In this document: positions 39,945 through 49,533 of the stretch, piece after piece
Layout: each line of letters begins with the position of its first letter
Numbering within the stretch: position 1 is the stretch's first letter
Assembly: GCF_019669925.1 (NCBI RefSeq)
Contig: NZ_AP019779.1
Span: forward strand, 310,001-374,000
Direction: 5' to 3'
Length of the DNA: 64,000 nucleotides
From: Methanobrevibacter arboriphilus
GTDB taxonomy: Archaea > Methanobacteriota > Methanobacteria > Methanobacteriales > Methanobacteriaceae
Notes under the pieces: model-generated
The model's input: only the letters and a program-made list of their open reading frames with translations
Databases searched by the model: none
Told to the model about the DNA's origin: nothing
Program-made: the position numbers and the translations under genes

Positions 39945-41966
39945 ATGAAAAAAAATAATTTATCTATAAAATTGTTAACAATGACATTAATTTTTGTATT
40001 AAGTTTAATAACAATATCTTCAGTAAGTGCAATAGAAATCGATAATTCTACTGATTTAAAACAAACAATAACAAATGCACCTAATGGATCCACAATAAAC
40101 TTAGATAATGGAACCTACAAGAATAATGTAATTAACATAGTAATAGACAAAAATCTAACTATTCAAGGAAAAGATCCTGAAAATACAATTATAGATGCTC
40201 AAAAATTAGGGAAGATTTTTCTAATAAGAGAAGGAAATACATTAACATTAATAAATGTCACATTGATAAATGGTAATGCTAACTCTGGTGGTGATATGAC
40301 TAATAACCATGGAGGACTTATTTTTAATTATGGAACATTAGAGATAAACAATTGTATATTTAAAAATAGTAGTGCTACAGGAGGAGGAGCTATTGCTAGT
40401 TTCTATGGAGATGTGAATATTTATAATTCTATATTTATTGATAATTCAGCCAATTATGGTGGTGGATTTTATTCTAAATATAGTAATAATATTAATATTA
40501 TCAACTCTAATTTTAATAATAATTCAGCCAGTTATGGTGGTGGTGGAGCTATCAATTGTAATTTATTAAATAATGTACTAATTATTAATTCTACATTTAC
40601 AAATAATACAAGCTTAACTGCTGGTGGTGGAGCTATTAATAATAATCTTTGTAGAAATATGAATATAGTTAACTCTAGATTTATTAATAATACAAATAGT
40701 TATGAAGGTGGAGGAGCCATCTATAACGGTGGAGGTAATATAACAATAAATAACTCTAATTTCACTAATAATACAGCAAGGCCAGAAAGTGATATAGGCA
40801 ATGGTGGAGCCATCTATAATAGTGGCAATATATTTATTTTTGGTTCAAATTTCATTAGTAATATAGCTAAAAAAAATGGTGGAGCTATTTATAATATATT
40901 TTCTGAAAATATGAGTATTATTAATTCTATATTTATTGATAATTCAGCTGAAAATGGTGGGGCAATCTATAATAATGGTAGTCTTAATACAACTATATCT
41001 AATTCAATATTCCTTAATAATACTGCTGAAGTTAATGGTAGTGCTATCTATAATACGGATTATGTTATTATTGATGAATGGTTCCCAGAATTTAGTATGA
41101 TATATAATAGTAGTATTTTTATTAATAATTCTACTTTTATTAATAATAATAAGTCTGCTATCTACAATACTGGAAACATAAGTATTAGTAATTCTAATTT
41201 AACAAAAAATGATTTGGCAGTCTATACAGAAAAAAATACAATTATAATCTCATCAAATATATTCGAAAACTATCAAGGAATATCTATAAATTCTGGAGCA
41301 GAGAACATTCAAATTATTTACAATAGAATATTCAATAATACTAATAGTACAGGTTACAATTTAGATACATCTAATCCTAACATCAATGTTGACTATAACT
41401 GGTGGGGTTCCAACTCTAATCCAAATTCAAAAATTAATGGAACAACTGTAAACAGTTATTACACTGTATTTTTTGAAGAAGTTAAAAATAAAATCCTAGC
41501 AACCACTGAAAACCATACTTTTAAGTTTAGTATTGTTTTAAATGGTACTAATGATTCTGCTGGTTTTGAAAAGTTACCTAAAATGCTTGCTAAATTTTAC
41601 AATAATGATATTTTTATTGGAGAATACTCTACAGATGATTTAATAAATGTAAAATTTTCAGTTGATGAAAATAAGCTATTATTCATTATTGATGATGAAA
41701 TTTATGAACAAAATATAAATTTAAACAAAACAGAACCAATAAATCCAGAAGACCCAAAAGACCCAACAAATCCAACAAATCCAAAAGACCCAACAAATCC
41801 AATAATTTCTGATAAAAATAATTCAAACAATGGATTAATAAATAATATTAACAATACAAGTAATGATACAGTTACACACGCAGCTATGAAGGAAACAGGG
41901 ATACCAATAATATTAATATTAGTGTTATTAAGTAGTTTAGGACTAATTATTAGAAAAAAACAATGA
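39945..41966 (+). CDS. Adhesin-like beta-helix surface protein
   Basis: A 673-aa wall-associated protein. ATG at 39945 is chosen (8 nt after GGGGGTG) over an ATG ten codons upstream; it opens directly on a signal peptide (LLTMTLIFVLSLITISSVSA). Many parallel beta-helix repeats (GGAIYN, NNTA, NNSA) span about 100-470, with NYNWWGSN near 490. An Asp/Pro/Thr linker (PEDPKDPTNPTNPKDPTNP) and a C-terminal anchor (IILILVLLSSLGLIIRKK) finish it. Its first 80 residues and anchor resemble the protein at 33823. Probable cell-cell or cell-surface attachment. Upstream is a striking inverted repeat. Confidence 0.88.
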   Translation: MKKNNLSIKLLTMTLIFVLSLITISSVSAIEIDNSTDLKQTITNAPNGSTINLDNGTYKNNVINIVIDKNLTIQGKDPENTIIDAQKLGKIFLIREGNTLTLINVTLINGNANSGGDMTNNHGGLIFNYGTLEINNCIFKNSSATGGGAIASFYGDVNIYNSIFIDNSANYGGGFYSKYSNNINIINSNFNNNSASYGGGGAINCNLLNNVLIINSTFTNNTSLTAGGGAINNNLCRNMNIVNSRFINNTNSYEGGGAIYNGGGNITINNSNFTNNTARPESDIGNGGAIYNSGNIFIFGSNFISNIAKKNGGAIYNIFSENMSIINSIFIDNSAENGGAIYNNGSLNTTISNSIFLNNTAEVNGSAIYNTDYVIIDEWFPEFSMIYNSSIFINNSTFINNNKSAIYNTGNISISNSNLTKNDLAVYTEKNTIIISSNIFENYQGISINSGAENIQIIYNRIFNNTNSTGYNLDTSNPNINVDYNWWGSNSNPNSKINGTTVNSYYTVFFEEVKNKILATTENHTFKFSIVLNGTNDSAGFEKLPKMLAKFYNNDIFIGEYSTDDLINVKFSVDENKLLFIIDDEIYEQNINLNKTEPINPEDPKDPTNPTNPKDPTNPIISDKNNSNNGLINNINNTSNDTVTHAAMKETGIPIILILVLLSSLGLIIRKKQ

Positions 41967-41976
41967 AAAAACTTTC

Positions 41977-42018
41977 AAAGGATAATTTAATTTTTATTAT
42001 CCTTTCCTTTTTATTTTT
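41977..42018 (+). terminator. 10-bp hairpin with T-rich tail
   Basis: AAAGGATAAT (41977-41986) pairs with ATTATCCTTT (41996-42005), followed by CCTTTTTATTTTT. It sits 11 nt after the adhesin stop codon. An intrinsic-type terminator. Confidence 0.75.
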
Positions 42019-42109
42019 ATCAATTCCCCTAAAAACATTTTCAAAAAAAGTTAAAAAATGAAAATTTCATTAAATCATTAATTAACTTATTTTATTCTTT
42101 TTAGAAATT

Positions 42110-42725
42110 TTCTTTATTTTTTGTAGTTTTTTATTATTTGAGGTTAATTTTAATGCTTTATTATAAATTTTTTTAGCTTTTTTATTTATATTTATTCATA
42201 ACTATTTTGATTTTGAGCTTTTAAAGAATCAAAACCAACCGATTTTGAATTTGAATTATTATATACGATATTATTATTTTCACTTGAATAATTTTGAGTA
42301 ATAAAATTAAAAATATCATTTAATGATTTAAAAATAGGATTATTTGTTTGATTTGTCTTTTTTCTTGATGTGGAGTATTATTGTTACTTGGATTTAAAAT
42401 ATCTTTCACTATTTTAATCCAATTTTTTGGAAAATTAGTAAAATTATTTGTGAAAAAGCGTTTTTCCCAATCTGGATCCTCAGTTCCCCAAACATTATTC
42501 TCAAAGTTAATAACATTTAAAGCTGAATACTCTACATAAAGCTGCATTTTCCATATAAACACCCTTTCCATGTGCTGAAGAGTTATTAACTATAAGATTA
42601 TTATTAAATATTATGTTTAATGGAATAACTTCAAGTTTTTGAACAATGTAAATTAAACCTCCAAATTCTGCAAAATTATTATAGAATATAGAATCTATTA
42701 CAGTTGTTTTATCTAATGTGAAAAT
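42110..42725 (-). pseudogene. Decayed adhesin-like gene fragment
   Basis: Read on the minus strand, pieces in different frames resemble the adhesin family: SIFYNNFAEFGGLIY and VNNSSAHGKGVYMENAA (about 42690-42550). Then, after a frame change, NNVWGTEDPDWEKRF (about 42500-42460), matching the WWG-type motif of intact adhesins. After another frame change comes an Asn/Ser-rich stretch. There is no start, signal peptide or anchor, so it is a truncated, frameshifted remnant. Boundaries are approximate. Confidence 0.65.
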
Positions 42726-42737
42726 TGTCCGTTAAAA

Positions 42738-42947
42738 TGGGAAGAAAAACCTATAAAAATGATAGTCCTAAATTAAAAAAGGAGGTTTAGGGTATTTAAC
42801 AAGAGCATTAACTAATAATATGTTAATATTATCTCTAAAAGAGTATTCAGAATTAATACAGTTTCAAAAGTAGCATTTGATGTTATAGGTAATGAAATAA
42901 TGGAATTTAAAAGAAATGAAAAATCATTCCTAGGATATGTATTATAA
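42738..42947 (+). pseudogene. Unidentified short gene remnant
   Basis: Two short open stretches on the plus strand in different frames: MGRKTYKNDSPKLKKEV, then a stop at 42788; later TVSKVAFDVIGNEIMEFKRN ending at 42947. The codon pattern looks protein-like, but no full frame exists. It abuts the truncated end of the decayed adhesin fragment, so it could mark an insertion or deletion event. Family not recognised. Confidence 0.35.
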
Positions 42948-42970
42948 AAAATTTTAAGGCAGGTAAATAA

Positions 42971-44371
42971 TTACCATCCTATTATTCTTGCATATTTGAT
43001 AGCTAACTTTTTATTAAGATTAGATGAAAAACTAAGCAAGAATTGTTTATTATACCAGCTATAATAAGTTTTATATTTGTGTATTTTTATATAACCTGCA
43101 AGTTTACTTATTCCTCCTTTTTTATACTGGAAATAGTAGTTAAGTTTAATATCATTATTTCCATCATAATAAGCTTTAATTCTAAGCTTATTTTTAAGAT
43201 AAATTGAAGGGATAAATCCATTTATTTTTATTTTTTCATTTGCTGTTTTAAATAATTTATATTTTTCAGCACTATACAAGGAAGTTTCATAATGAGAAAA
43301 TGATTTTTTAATTTTTCCGTTGAGGTAAGCTATAATATTATATATTTTGTATTTCGCATAAGTGTGACCAAATTTTTTAAATTTTTTAACAAGTTTGCCA
43401 GTTATTTGATCTTTCACAATTTCTTTCCCAGTTAATGTGTATGTGTGAGTATATTCTGATTTTGCGTATGTTGAATCACCATCAAATAATAATTTAACAG
43501 TATATTTTTTAAATTCTCCAACTGGAATTAGTAAAAGATTATTTTTCCCATAATATGTTTTTCCATCAACGATTGCTTTTAATTGTTTATTAATTTCTGT
43601 TTCTTTATGATTTAATAAGGAATAATAAATAAAATAATAATAGCTGTTTAAATGAGTTTCGGTTATTTTAATTTTACTTGGTATTTTATTATTTATAAGC
43701 ACAGTATTGGTTATTTTATAATTTCCATCCCATAAATAAAATGAAATTTCACCTTTACAGATAATGCCATCTATAATTGTTGTGATAATACCATTATTAT
43801 CTGTTTTTAAATCGTTGCCTGAAATGAGATCTATTCCATCTTCTATCCAAGACCCATCTTTATATACAACTAGTGATTTACCTTTATAAGGAGGATTTAG
43901 ATAAGAATCTAATGAATATCCTTTAAGAGGATTTTCATGATTATCTGTTAATTTTATTGTTATTTTTGTTCTATAATTAGCTAAATTCTCTAAGTTAATA
44001 CTTGCTTTTGCTTTACCATAGTTAACTTTCAAATCACTTTGATTATAGAAATAATTATCATAATAGAACATCCTGGCATTATAATAACCAGTGGGAAGAC
44101 TACTAAGATTAAACGTAGCTTTACCTTTTTCATTAGTTTTTTTTGTTTCCCCAAAAAAATTCACACTAGAACTGTATATATCCAATTTAACTTCTTTATT
44201 ATGTAATGGTGTGCCATTTTCTTTTAAAGTAATTGTAACATCTGAATTTTCACCATAGGTTATATTGTTTTTGTTTAAACTTAAAGTTATATTATTAGTT
44301 GCATTTACTGGTGATAACGCAAAAATCCCAATCAATATGAGAATGCTTAAAAATATTAATAATTTTTTCAT
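42971..44371 (-). CDS. Secreted protein with Ig-like domains
   Basis: A 466-aa exported protein. It has a signal peptide (LLIFLSILILIGIFALSPVNA, about 4-24) and at least one Ig-like/invasin-type beta domain (ITYGENSDVTITLKENGTPL, then TNEKGKATFNLSSLPTGYYN). A second copy may run at about 125-225 and a third ends near GDSTYAKSEYTHTYTL. The last 150 residues are Lys/Tyr-rich with no membrane anchor, so it may bind the wall by charge. GAGGGAT precedes the ATG. It belongs with the adhesin-like surface proteins nearby. Binding partner unknown. Confidence 0.8.
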   Translation of the reverse strand: MKKLLIFLSILILIGIFALSPVNATNNITLSLNKNNITYGENSDVTITLKENGTPLHNKEVKLDIYSSSVNFFGETKKTNEKGKATFNLSSLPTGYYNARMFYYDNYFYNQSDLKVNYGKAKASINLENLANYRTKITIKLTDNHENPLKGYSLDSYLNPPYKGKSLVVYKDGSWIEDGIDLISGNDLKTDNNGIITTIIDGIICKGEISFYLWDGNYKITNTVLINNKIPSKIKITETHLNSYYYFIYYSLLNHKETEINKQLKAIVDGKTYYGKNNLLLIPVGEFKKYTVKLLFDGDSTYAKSEYTHTYTLTGKEIVKDQITGKLVKKFKKFGHTYAKYKIYNIIAYLNGKIKKSFSHYETSLYSAEKYKLFKTANEKIKINGFIPSIYLKNKLRIKAYYDGNNDIKLNYYFQYKKGGISKLAGYIKIHKYKTYYSWYNKQFLLSFSSNLNKKLAIKYARIIGW

Positions 44372-44501
44372 AATTATCCCTCTTTATAATATTAATAATT
44401 CCTTATTATTATTTTTTATTACTTTTCTCTTTCTTTTTTGTTCTTAATAAATTTTTCAATTTAATTATTCAACACAGAAACTTTAAGGAGCTCCAATTAA
44501 C

Positions 44502-44740
44502 ATGATAGAAAACTAATATATTAAAAATATTAGTACTAACGCCGACCCTACACCTGTTGAAGAATTATATAAAATATTATTTAATCATAAAGGTACTTTA
44601 ATTAAAAGACAATTATTTAAATATGTTGAAGATTGTAGTGAAAGAGGAGCTATTTATTCTAAGTTTTTAAAAGACAGAAATTCTTTACATAGTTCTCCTA
44701 TCACTGCCACTAAGCAAAAAAGTTTAGAAGAGTGTTTATA
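44502..44740 (+). pseudogene. Short gene interrupted by a TAA at codon 5
   Basis: AAGGAG is followed at a normal distance by ATG (44502) and the codons M-I-E-N-stop. After the TAA (44514) the same frame stays open for 74 codons and looks genuinely protein-like: TPVEELYKILFNHKGTLIK, LFKYVEDCSERGAIYSKFL, ending KQKSLEECL. One nonsense change in a small gene is the simplest reading. The product is not recognised; the charged helical sequence suggests a soluble protein. It could also be a fragment of a larger family. Confidence 0.55.
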
Positions 44741-45067
44741 AATTTTTTAAATAATTTATATTAGCCTTTTTCATTTGAAATTATTAGTATTGGGCTGCAA
44801 AAGTAATTATTTCAAGTGTATTATTTTTTTATAGTTATTTTGGTTTTTTAGATTAGCTGAAAAATTTTTACATTTTAGTTTTTTATCCAAAATTATAAAT
44901 ATTTCTCGTATCATATTTTAAACTGAAGCTTTTGAAAATAGTTTAGATATTTATATAAATCCTTAGAGAATATTATCAAAATAGGAAAACAAGTTATAAT
45001 AAAATAAATAAACAAACAATTCATATAACAAAATGAAAAAATAAAATTATTAGGAGAATTAGATAAT
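44741..45067. other. Intergenic, nothing recognised
   Basis: AT-rich spacer between the interrupted short gene and the next plus-strand gene. It should contain the promoter of the latter; no repeat or ORF stood out. Confidence 0.4.
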
Positions 45068-45637
45068 ATGTTTGTAGCACCTAATTGGTTTGAAGGATGG
45101 TTAATACAATTTGTAATGTTTATAGTAATACCCTTAATTATAGCAATAATCATAGGATTAATAATTAAAAGAAAAAAAGATAGTAAAGGATTAGGTCTTA
45201 TTAGTATAGGAATATCTTTTATTATAATACTTCTTATTATGATGCCAGTAGGTAGTGTATTTTGGCATTATGCTTATGAAGTGCCATCTGTTCAAGAAAA
45301 AATAATCACAGTTCAAGAATGGCAACCTAAAGCAGGTATTAAATACAATACTGAAGGTGTTATGACAATAGACAATGCTGATCAATTAATGCTAATTACA
45401 ACAGAAGGAGAAGGGTTTTTAAATGAAGAAAACTTCTTATTCCAAAAATTTAATACAAGAGACATTTTCAATGACTTAAAAATTAATGGAACCTATAAAA
45501 TTAAATATTATGGGTGGAGAAATGGATTTAATAGTGGTTTTCCTAATATATTATCAGTAGAAAAAGTAATTAATGAAAATGGAACAACAAATAATAAATA
45601 TGGTGATTATTTCGGAGTTAAGCTAGCAAAAGAATAA
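45068..45637 (+). CDS. Two-helix membrane protein with extracytoplasmic domain
   Basis: A 189-aa protein. Two membrane helices (about 10-34, FVMFIVIPLIIAIIIGLII; and about 45-64, LISIGISFIIILLIMMPVG) are followed by an outside domain of about 115 residues. That domain includes VQEKIITVQEWQPKAGI and INGTYKIKYYGWRNGFN. This layout recalls DUF1523-type proteins, but I cannot confirm a family. AGGAG lies 11 nt before the ATG. It stands alone between surface-protein genes. Confidence 0.7.
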   Translation: MFVAPNWFEGWLIQFVMFIVIPLIIAIIIGLIIKRKKDSKGLGLISIGISFIIILLIMMPVGSVFWHYAYEVPSVQEKIITVQEWQPKAGIKYNTEGVMTIDNADQLMLITTEGEGFLNEENFLFQKFNTRDIFNDLKINGTYKIKYYGWRNGFNSGFPNILSVEKVINENGTTNNKYGDYFGVKLAKE

Positions 45638-45708
45638 AAAATTTCATCTTTTGCTAACTACGAATATATTAAAAGCACTTATAAAAACATAGAAAAGATT
45701 ATAGAAAA

Positions 45709-46452
45709 TTAATAATAATAAACTTTGATATCTTGAATAAATATGTTTTCATACAATCGAATTTTTAAACTGTTTTTTCCATATCCTTTAAAAGTTTTAT
45801 AAGAAATCTTAGTGCCTTTAATATTAGTTAAAAGTAATTTAACTGCCTTAATTTTGTATTTTTTATTTTTAGTTATAATTTTAACATTTTGATATTTAAT
45901 TATTGGTATATTACCAAATTGTGTAATCTTATAATCACCTTTTTGCACTGCTTTAGCATTAGCTTTTCCACTAAACAAATAATTGACTAATGTAAAATTA
46001 TTATTATAATAGTAAGAATAGAAACTTTCATTTTTAATCTTTCCTTTAGTAAAATAATTAATAGTAACTTTATCAACAAAAATATTATCTTTATTTAAGA
46101 TATCTATTTTCAAATAGTTCCTATTTTTCCCAGTATAATTTTTATAAAGAAAATTCCTAAATTTATATGTTTTATTATCAGTGACAGAATATCTTACATT
46201 TATTGATCTAATTTTATATTTATTTTGATAATTTTTTTTAATATTAATCTTATAATATTCTTTAGATTTATTATTTTTAAATGCAGAAACTTGTTCAACA
46301 TTGGAAATCTTCTTATCGATATTAGAAGAAAAAGAACCTTTGTATTGAGTTAATTTCTCACTACTATCACTAGCTGCAAAACTTGCATTCATTGCAAAAA
46401 CAGCCACAAGAGCAACCATACTAAAGATCAAGAAAACCCTACTAAACTTCAT
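45709..46452 (-). CDS. Secreted Lys/Tyr/Asn-rich protein, unknown function
   Basis: A 247-aa exported protein with a classic signal peptide (SRVFLIFSMVALVAVFAMNASFAA, in parts about 4-27). The mature part is basic and beta-rich, with what look like three related units: YKIRSINVRYSVTDNKTYKF, then a unit ending VDKVTINYF, and KYKIKAVKLLLTNIKGTKIS ending IQDIKVYYY. No anchor is seen. GGGAGGT lies 4 nt before the ATG. It may be a wall or matrix protein; function not recognised. Confidence 0.72.
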   Translation of the reverse strand: MKFSRVFLIFSMVALVAVFAMNASFAASDSSEKLTQYKGSFSSNIDKKISNVEQVSAFKNNKSKEYYKINIKKNYQNKYKIRSINVRYSVTDNKTYKFRNFLYKNYTGKNRNYLKIDILNKDNIFVDKVTINYFTKGKIKNESFYSYYYNNNFTLVNYLFSGKANAKAVQKGDYKITQFGNIPIIKYQNVKIITKNKKYKIKAVKLLLTNIKGTKISYKTFKGYGKNSLKIRLYENIFIQDIKVYYY

Positions 46453-46807
46453 TCAAACCTCCCATAACTTAAATTTCCATAGTAATAAAAAATTCATTTT
46501 AAAACTTATAAAAATGAAAAATTTTTATAAATAAATAAAGTAAATACTTATCATTAAATATTAATATATAATCATATAAATGTATTCATAAATTTAGTAT
46601 TCATAAATTTATAAAAAATAAAGAAAATAAATAAAAAAATAATATAAAAATCTTTATAAACCTTAAAATCTAATTAATAAAATTTAAAAATAATAACAAA
46701 TTATGAAAAATATTTATAAGAAAAATTTATAAAAAATTTTCTTCACTAAAAAATAAATAAATATCTTATTTTAATAATTTATCTCAGTTTTCAGAGGATA
46801 AAAATTA
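46453..46807. other. Divergent intergenic region
   Basis: No gene seen between the secreted-protein gene (minus) and the short membrane ORF (plus). Repeated TATAAAAAT-like runs make promoter choice uncertain. Confidence 0.4.
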
Positions 46808-46963
46808 TTGAAAATGAACAAAAAGTTCATAAATCAATTCTTAAATTATATCCTCATCAAACCTTTCAATTTTGTTAAATATCAAATTATATGTTCAAAT
46901 GCTTTAATCCTAATTGTTACTGGATTGTTACTTTACTTTTTTCTTGACATCTATAAGCATTGA
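46808..46963 (+). CDS. Small single-pass membrane protein, 51 aa
   Basis: A short ORF starting at TTG 46808 (MKMNKKF; AGAGG 10 nt upstream) or ATG 46814 two codons later. It has a basic, aromatic amphipathic start (FINQFLNYILIKPFNFVKYQ) then a membrane helix (NALILIVTGLLLYFFLDIY) and ends at KH. Base composition is clearly richer in C and G than the surrounding spacer, which supports coding. Family not recognised. It is isolated, with spacer on both sides. Confidence 0.6.
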   Translation: MKMNKKFINQFLNYILIKPFNFVKYQIICSNALILIVTGLLLYFFLDIYKH

Positions 46964-47304
46964 ACTATAAGATATTAATTGCATAAATATGCATTAAATA
47001 TTATAATCAAATTAACATATATAGTTATCTAATATTTAAATAATAATATATTTCGCCATAATTAAGATTCATTTAGTATTTTTTCAGCTATAAGATAAAT
47101 ATAATTAGATAACAAATAGATTGATAACCTATACATTAGATAAACTATAAATTAAATAATATAAAAAATAAATCAATATTTTAATAAAAAAATAATAATA
47201 AAAAAGCAAGAATAAAAAAATAATGAATATACTTAAAAAAAGTTGAAAAACAACAATGAACAATAAGATTTAAAAATAAGAAAGAAAAGTTAATTAATGA
47301 GTAA
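46964..47304. other. Spacer, nothing recognised
   Basis: AT-rich DNA between the small membrane ORF and the end of pdxS. No terminator, repeat or ORF stood out. Confidence 0.4.
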
Positions 47305-48186
47305 TTACCATCCTCTTTCTTGCATACGCTCATTTTCAGCTATCTCAGAGATTTCAACCCCTTTCATAGCTTCACCTAAACCTTTTGAAACATCAGCTAA
47401 AACTTCAGGTTTATCATAATTTGCTGTAGCTTCAACAATAGCTTTTGCAAATTCTTCAGGGTTTTCAGATTTGAAAATACCAGAACCAACAAAAATACCA
47501 TCAGAACCTAATTGCATCATAAGAGAAGCATCAGCAGGAGTAGCTACACCACCAGCAGCAAAATTAACAACAGGCAACTTACCAATTTCTGCAACCTCTT
47601 TTACAAGTGGGAAAGGAGCTTCAATAATTCTAGCGAAATTTCTTAATTCTTCTTCGTTTTTACCTTGAATTTCACGGATTTCAGAAGTAACCATTCTCAT
47701 ATGACGAACCGCTTCAACAATGTTTCCAGTACCAGGTTCACCTTTAGTTCTGATCATAGCTGCACCTTCATCAATTCTACGTAAAGCTTCCCCTAAGTTT
47801 CTTGCTCCACATACAAATGGAATAGTGAATTCTTTCTTATTAATATGATATTCCTCATCAGCAGGCGTAAGTACTTCACTTTCATCAATCATATCTACAC
47901 CTAAAGTTTCTAAAATCTGAGCTTCAGCTATATGACCAATTCGTGCTTTAGCCATAACAGGTATTGAAACTGCTTCAACAATTTCCTTAACCTTATTTGG
48001 ATCAGCCATTCTAGCTACTCCTCCACTAGCACGAATATCTGCAGGTACCTTTTCTAAAGCCATTACTGCAACTGCACCAGCATCTTCAGCAATACCTGCT
48101 TCTGTAGCATTAACAACATCCATAATGACTCCACCTTTAGTCATTTTTGCGAATCCTTCTTTTAAAACATCAGTTCCTTTTTTCAT
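47305..48186 (-). CDS. pdxS: Pyridoxal 5'-phosphate synthase subunit PdxS
   Basis: A 293-aa TIM-barrel subunit that makes PLP from ribose 5-phosphate, glyceraldehyde 3-phosphate and ammonia, the last supplied by PdxT (not in this window). Family hallmarks: [20 protein letters not shown], the catalytic-Lys stretch [12 protein letters not shown] (about 80), [19 protein letters not shown], and [12 protein letters not shown]. Full length. GGAG lies about 8 nt before the ATG. An 18-bp palindrome about 130 nt upstream may regulate it. Confidence 0.98.
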   Translation of the reverse strand: MKKGTDVLKEGFAKMTKGGVIMDVVNATEAGIAEDAGAVAVMALEKVPADIRASGGVARMADPNKVKEIVEAVSIPVMAKARIGHIAEAQILETLGVDMIDESEVLTPADEEYHINKKEFTIPFVCGARNLGEALRRIDEGAAMIRTKGEPGTGNIVEAVRHMRMVTSEIREIQGKNEEELRNFARIIEAPFPLVKEVAEIGKLPVVNFAAGGVATPADASLMMQLGSDGIFVGSGIFKSENPEEFAKAIVEATANYDKPEVLADVSKGLGEAMKGVEISEIAENERMQERGW

Positions 48187-48594
48187 ACATATTCTCCTTA
48201 AATTACCAATATCATATCATCATAATAAAAATATTATTATTAAAAATATTATTAAAAATATCGTTATTAATATTGTTACTAATATTATTATTAATATTAT
48301 TAATTTTTTATTATTAACTTTCATGAAAGTTATAAATTAATTAAAAATATTAAAAATATTAAAAATATTAAATATCTTTAACCAATATAGAGTTTTTTCC
48401 TTATTAATAATAAAACTTTCTAAAAAAGAGATGAAAAAATAATAGTTAGAAAAAGGTTTAATAATGATAAGAAATAAACTTTTAGAATAAAATAAAAGTT
48501 AAAATTAATTACTAAATAATCAATAAATATTAAATAATCAATAAATTAGATAATTATTACAAATTTTCATGATAATAATCAATAGTGTGATAAA
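48187..48594. other. Divergent spacer with one palindrome
   Basis: Between pdxS (minus) and a small plus-strand gene. It holds AATATTATTA-type simple repeats, three AAAAATATT units near 48342-48368, and the palindrome at 48315-48332. No gene seen. Confidence 0.45.
48315..48332. promoter_or_regulatory. 18-bp perfect palindrome upstream of pdxS
   Basis: TAACTTTCATGAAAGTTA is an uninterrupted palindrome about 130 nt before the pdxS start, in otherwise featureless AT-rich DNA. A candidate repressor site. Its half TTAACTTTCA also occurs before amtB (28378-28387). Confidence 0.5.
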
Positions 48595-48771
48595 ATGGCA
48601 ACAGGAACACTTATATTCTCACATATAATTCCCGCAGTTTTAGGATTTTTCGGAGTATTACTTTTAATATCTGGAATAATGGATAATGAGAAAAAAATAA
48701 CAATTATAGGAGCTTTATTATTTATAATAGCAGCTATAAGTCCATTTATAGTACTACACTTTGTTATTTAA
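48595..48771 (+). CDS. Small two-helix membrane protein, 58 aa
   Basis: A short ORF: MATGTLIFSHI, then helix 1 (IPAVLGFFGVLLLISGI), a turn with MDNEKK, and helix 2 (ITIIGALLFIIAAISPFIVL), ending HFVI. Both helices are well formed and the charged turn between them supports a real membrane hairpin. GTGTGAT lies 3 nt before the ATG, similar to neighbouring ribosome sites. It is convergent with the HisA-like gene. Family not recognised; its size would hide it from many gene finders. Confidence 0.65.
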   Translation: MATGTLIFSHIIPAVLGFFGVLLLISGIMDNEKKITIIGALLFIIAAISPFIVLHFVI

Positions 48772-48803
48772 TAAAATATAAAAATATTTACAAAAATATA
48801 AAA

Positions 48804-49487
48804 TTAAATAATTCTTATTTCTCCATTATGTAATGCAGACCCAACTAATGCTTTATTAATACCAAATTTTTCTATATTAGGAATCTCTTCCTTATTTATA
48901 CCACCACCAAGAATTAATTTATCTTTAAACTCAGAAAATTCATTTAATAATTCAGTATTAAATCCTTTTTTTGTTCCAACATTAGATATATCTAACAATA
49001 TAATCTCATCAGGATCAATTTCAATCAAATCTTTTTTAAAATCATCTAAACTAACTTCAAAATTAGAAAGTAACTCTCCATTTTTAATATCTACACTAAC
49101 AATAATCCTTTCCTTTGGATACTTATCAAAAATTTTATACAGCTCTTCAATAGATTCAAGAGTTTCACTAGCAACAATTAACTTATTTGCAAATTTTAAG
49201 AAAAAATCAAATGATTCTAAATTCCTTATTCCACTATCCAACATAACAGGGAGAACTGTGTTTATCATTTTAATTTTATCAAGATTATGTCCTCTTTTTT
49301 CAATTAAATCCAAATCGGCAATATAAATCTGTTTTGCACCATTAAATTTAAGATTATTGGCAAGTGAAATAGGATCACTATTTGAAGCAAAAATAGAATT
49401 AAGAGGAGTGTAAGTATCCCTATTTCCTGACTTTCCAGAAACAGCCATAGAGTTCATCAAATCCAATACAGGTATTACTTCTAACAT
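48804..49487 (-). CDS. HisA/HisF-like TIM-barrel protein
   Basis: A 227-aa (beta-alpha)8 protein related to HisA. It begins LEVIPVLDLMNSMAV and has IYIADLDLIEKRGHN, the phosphate-binding ends LGGGINKEE and VGSALHNGEI. The family catalytic Asp of the first strand (DLMN) is kept. True HisA usually lies with histidine genes; this one does not and belongs to a group of HisA-like proteins common in methanogens whose reaction I cannot name. GGAGG lies 6 nt before the ATG. Confidence 0.8.
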   Translation of the reverse strand: MLEVIPVLDLMNSMAVSGKSGNRDTYTPLNSIFASNSDPISLANNLKFNGAKQIYIADLDLIEKRGHNLDKIKMINTVLPVMLDSGIRNLESFDFFLKFANKLIVASETLESIEELYKIFDKYPKERIIVSVDIKNGELLSNFEVSLDDFKKDLIEIDPDEIILLDISNVGTKKGFNTELLNEFSEFKDKLILGGGINKEEIPNIEKFGINKALVGSALHNGEIRII

Positions 49488-49533
49488 TAAAAACCTCCAA
49501 ATATAAATATTCTAAAAATTACATACTTAAAAG

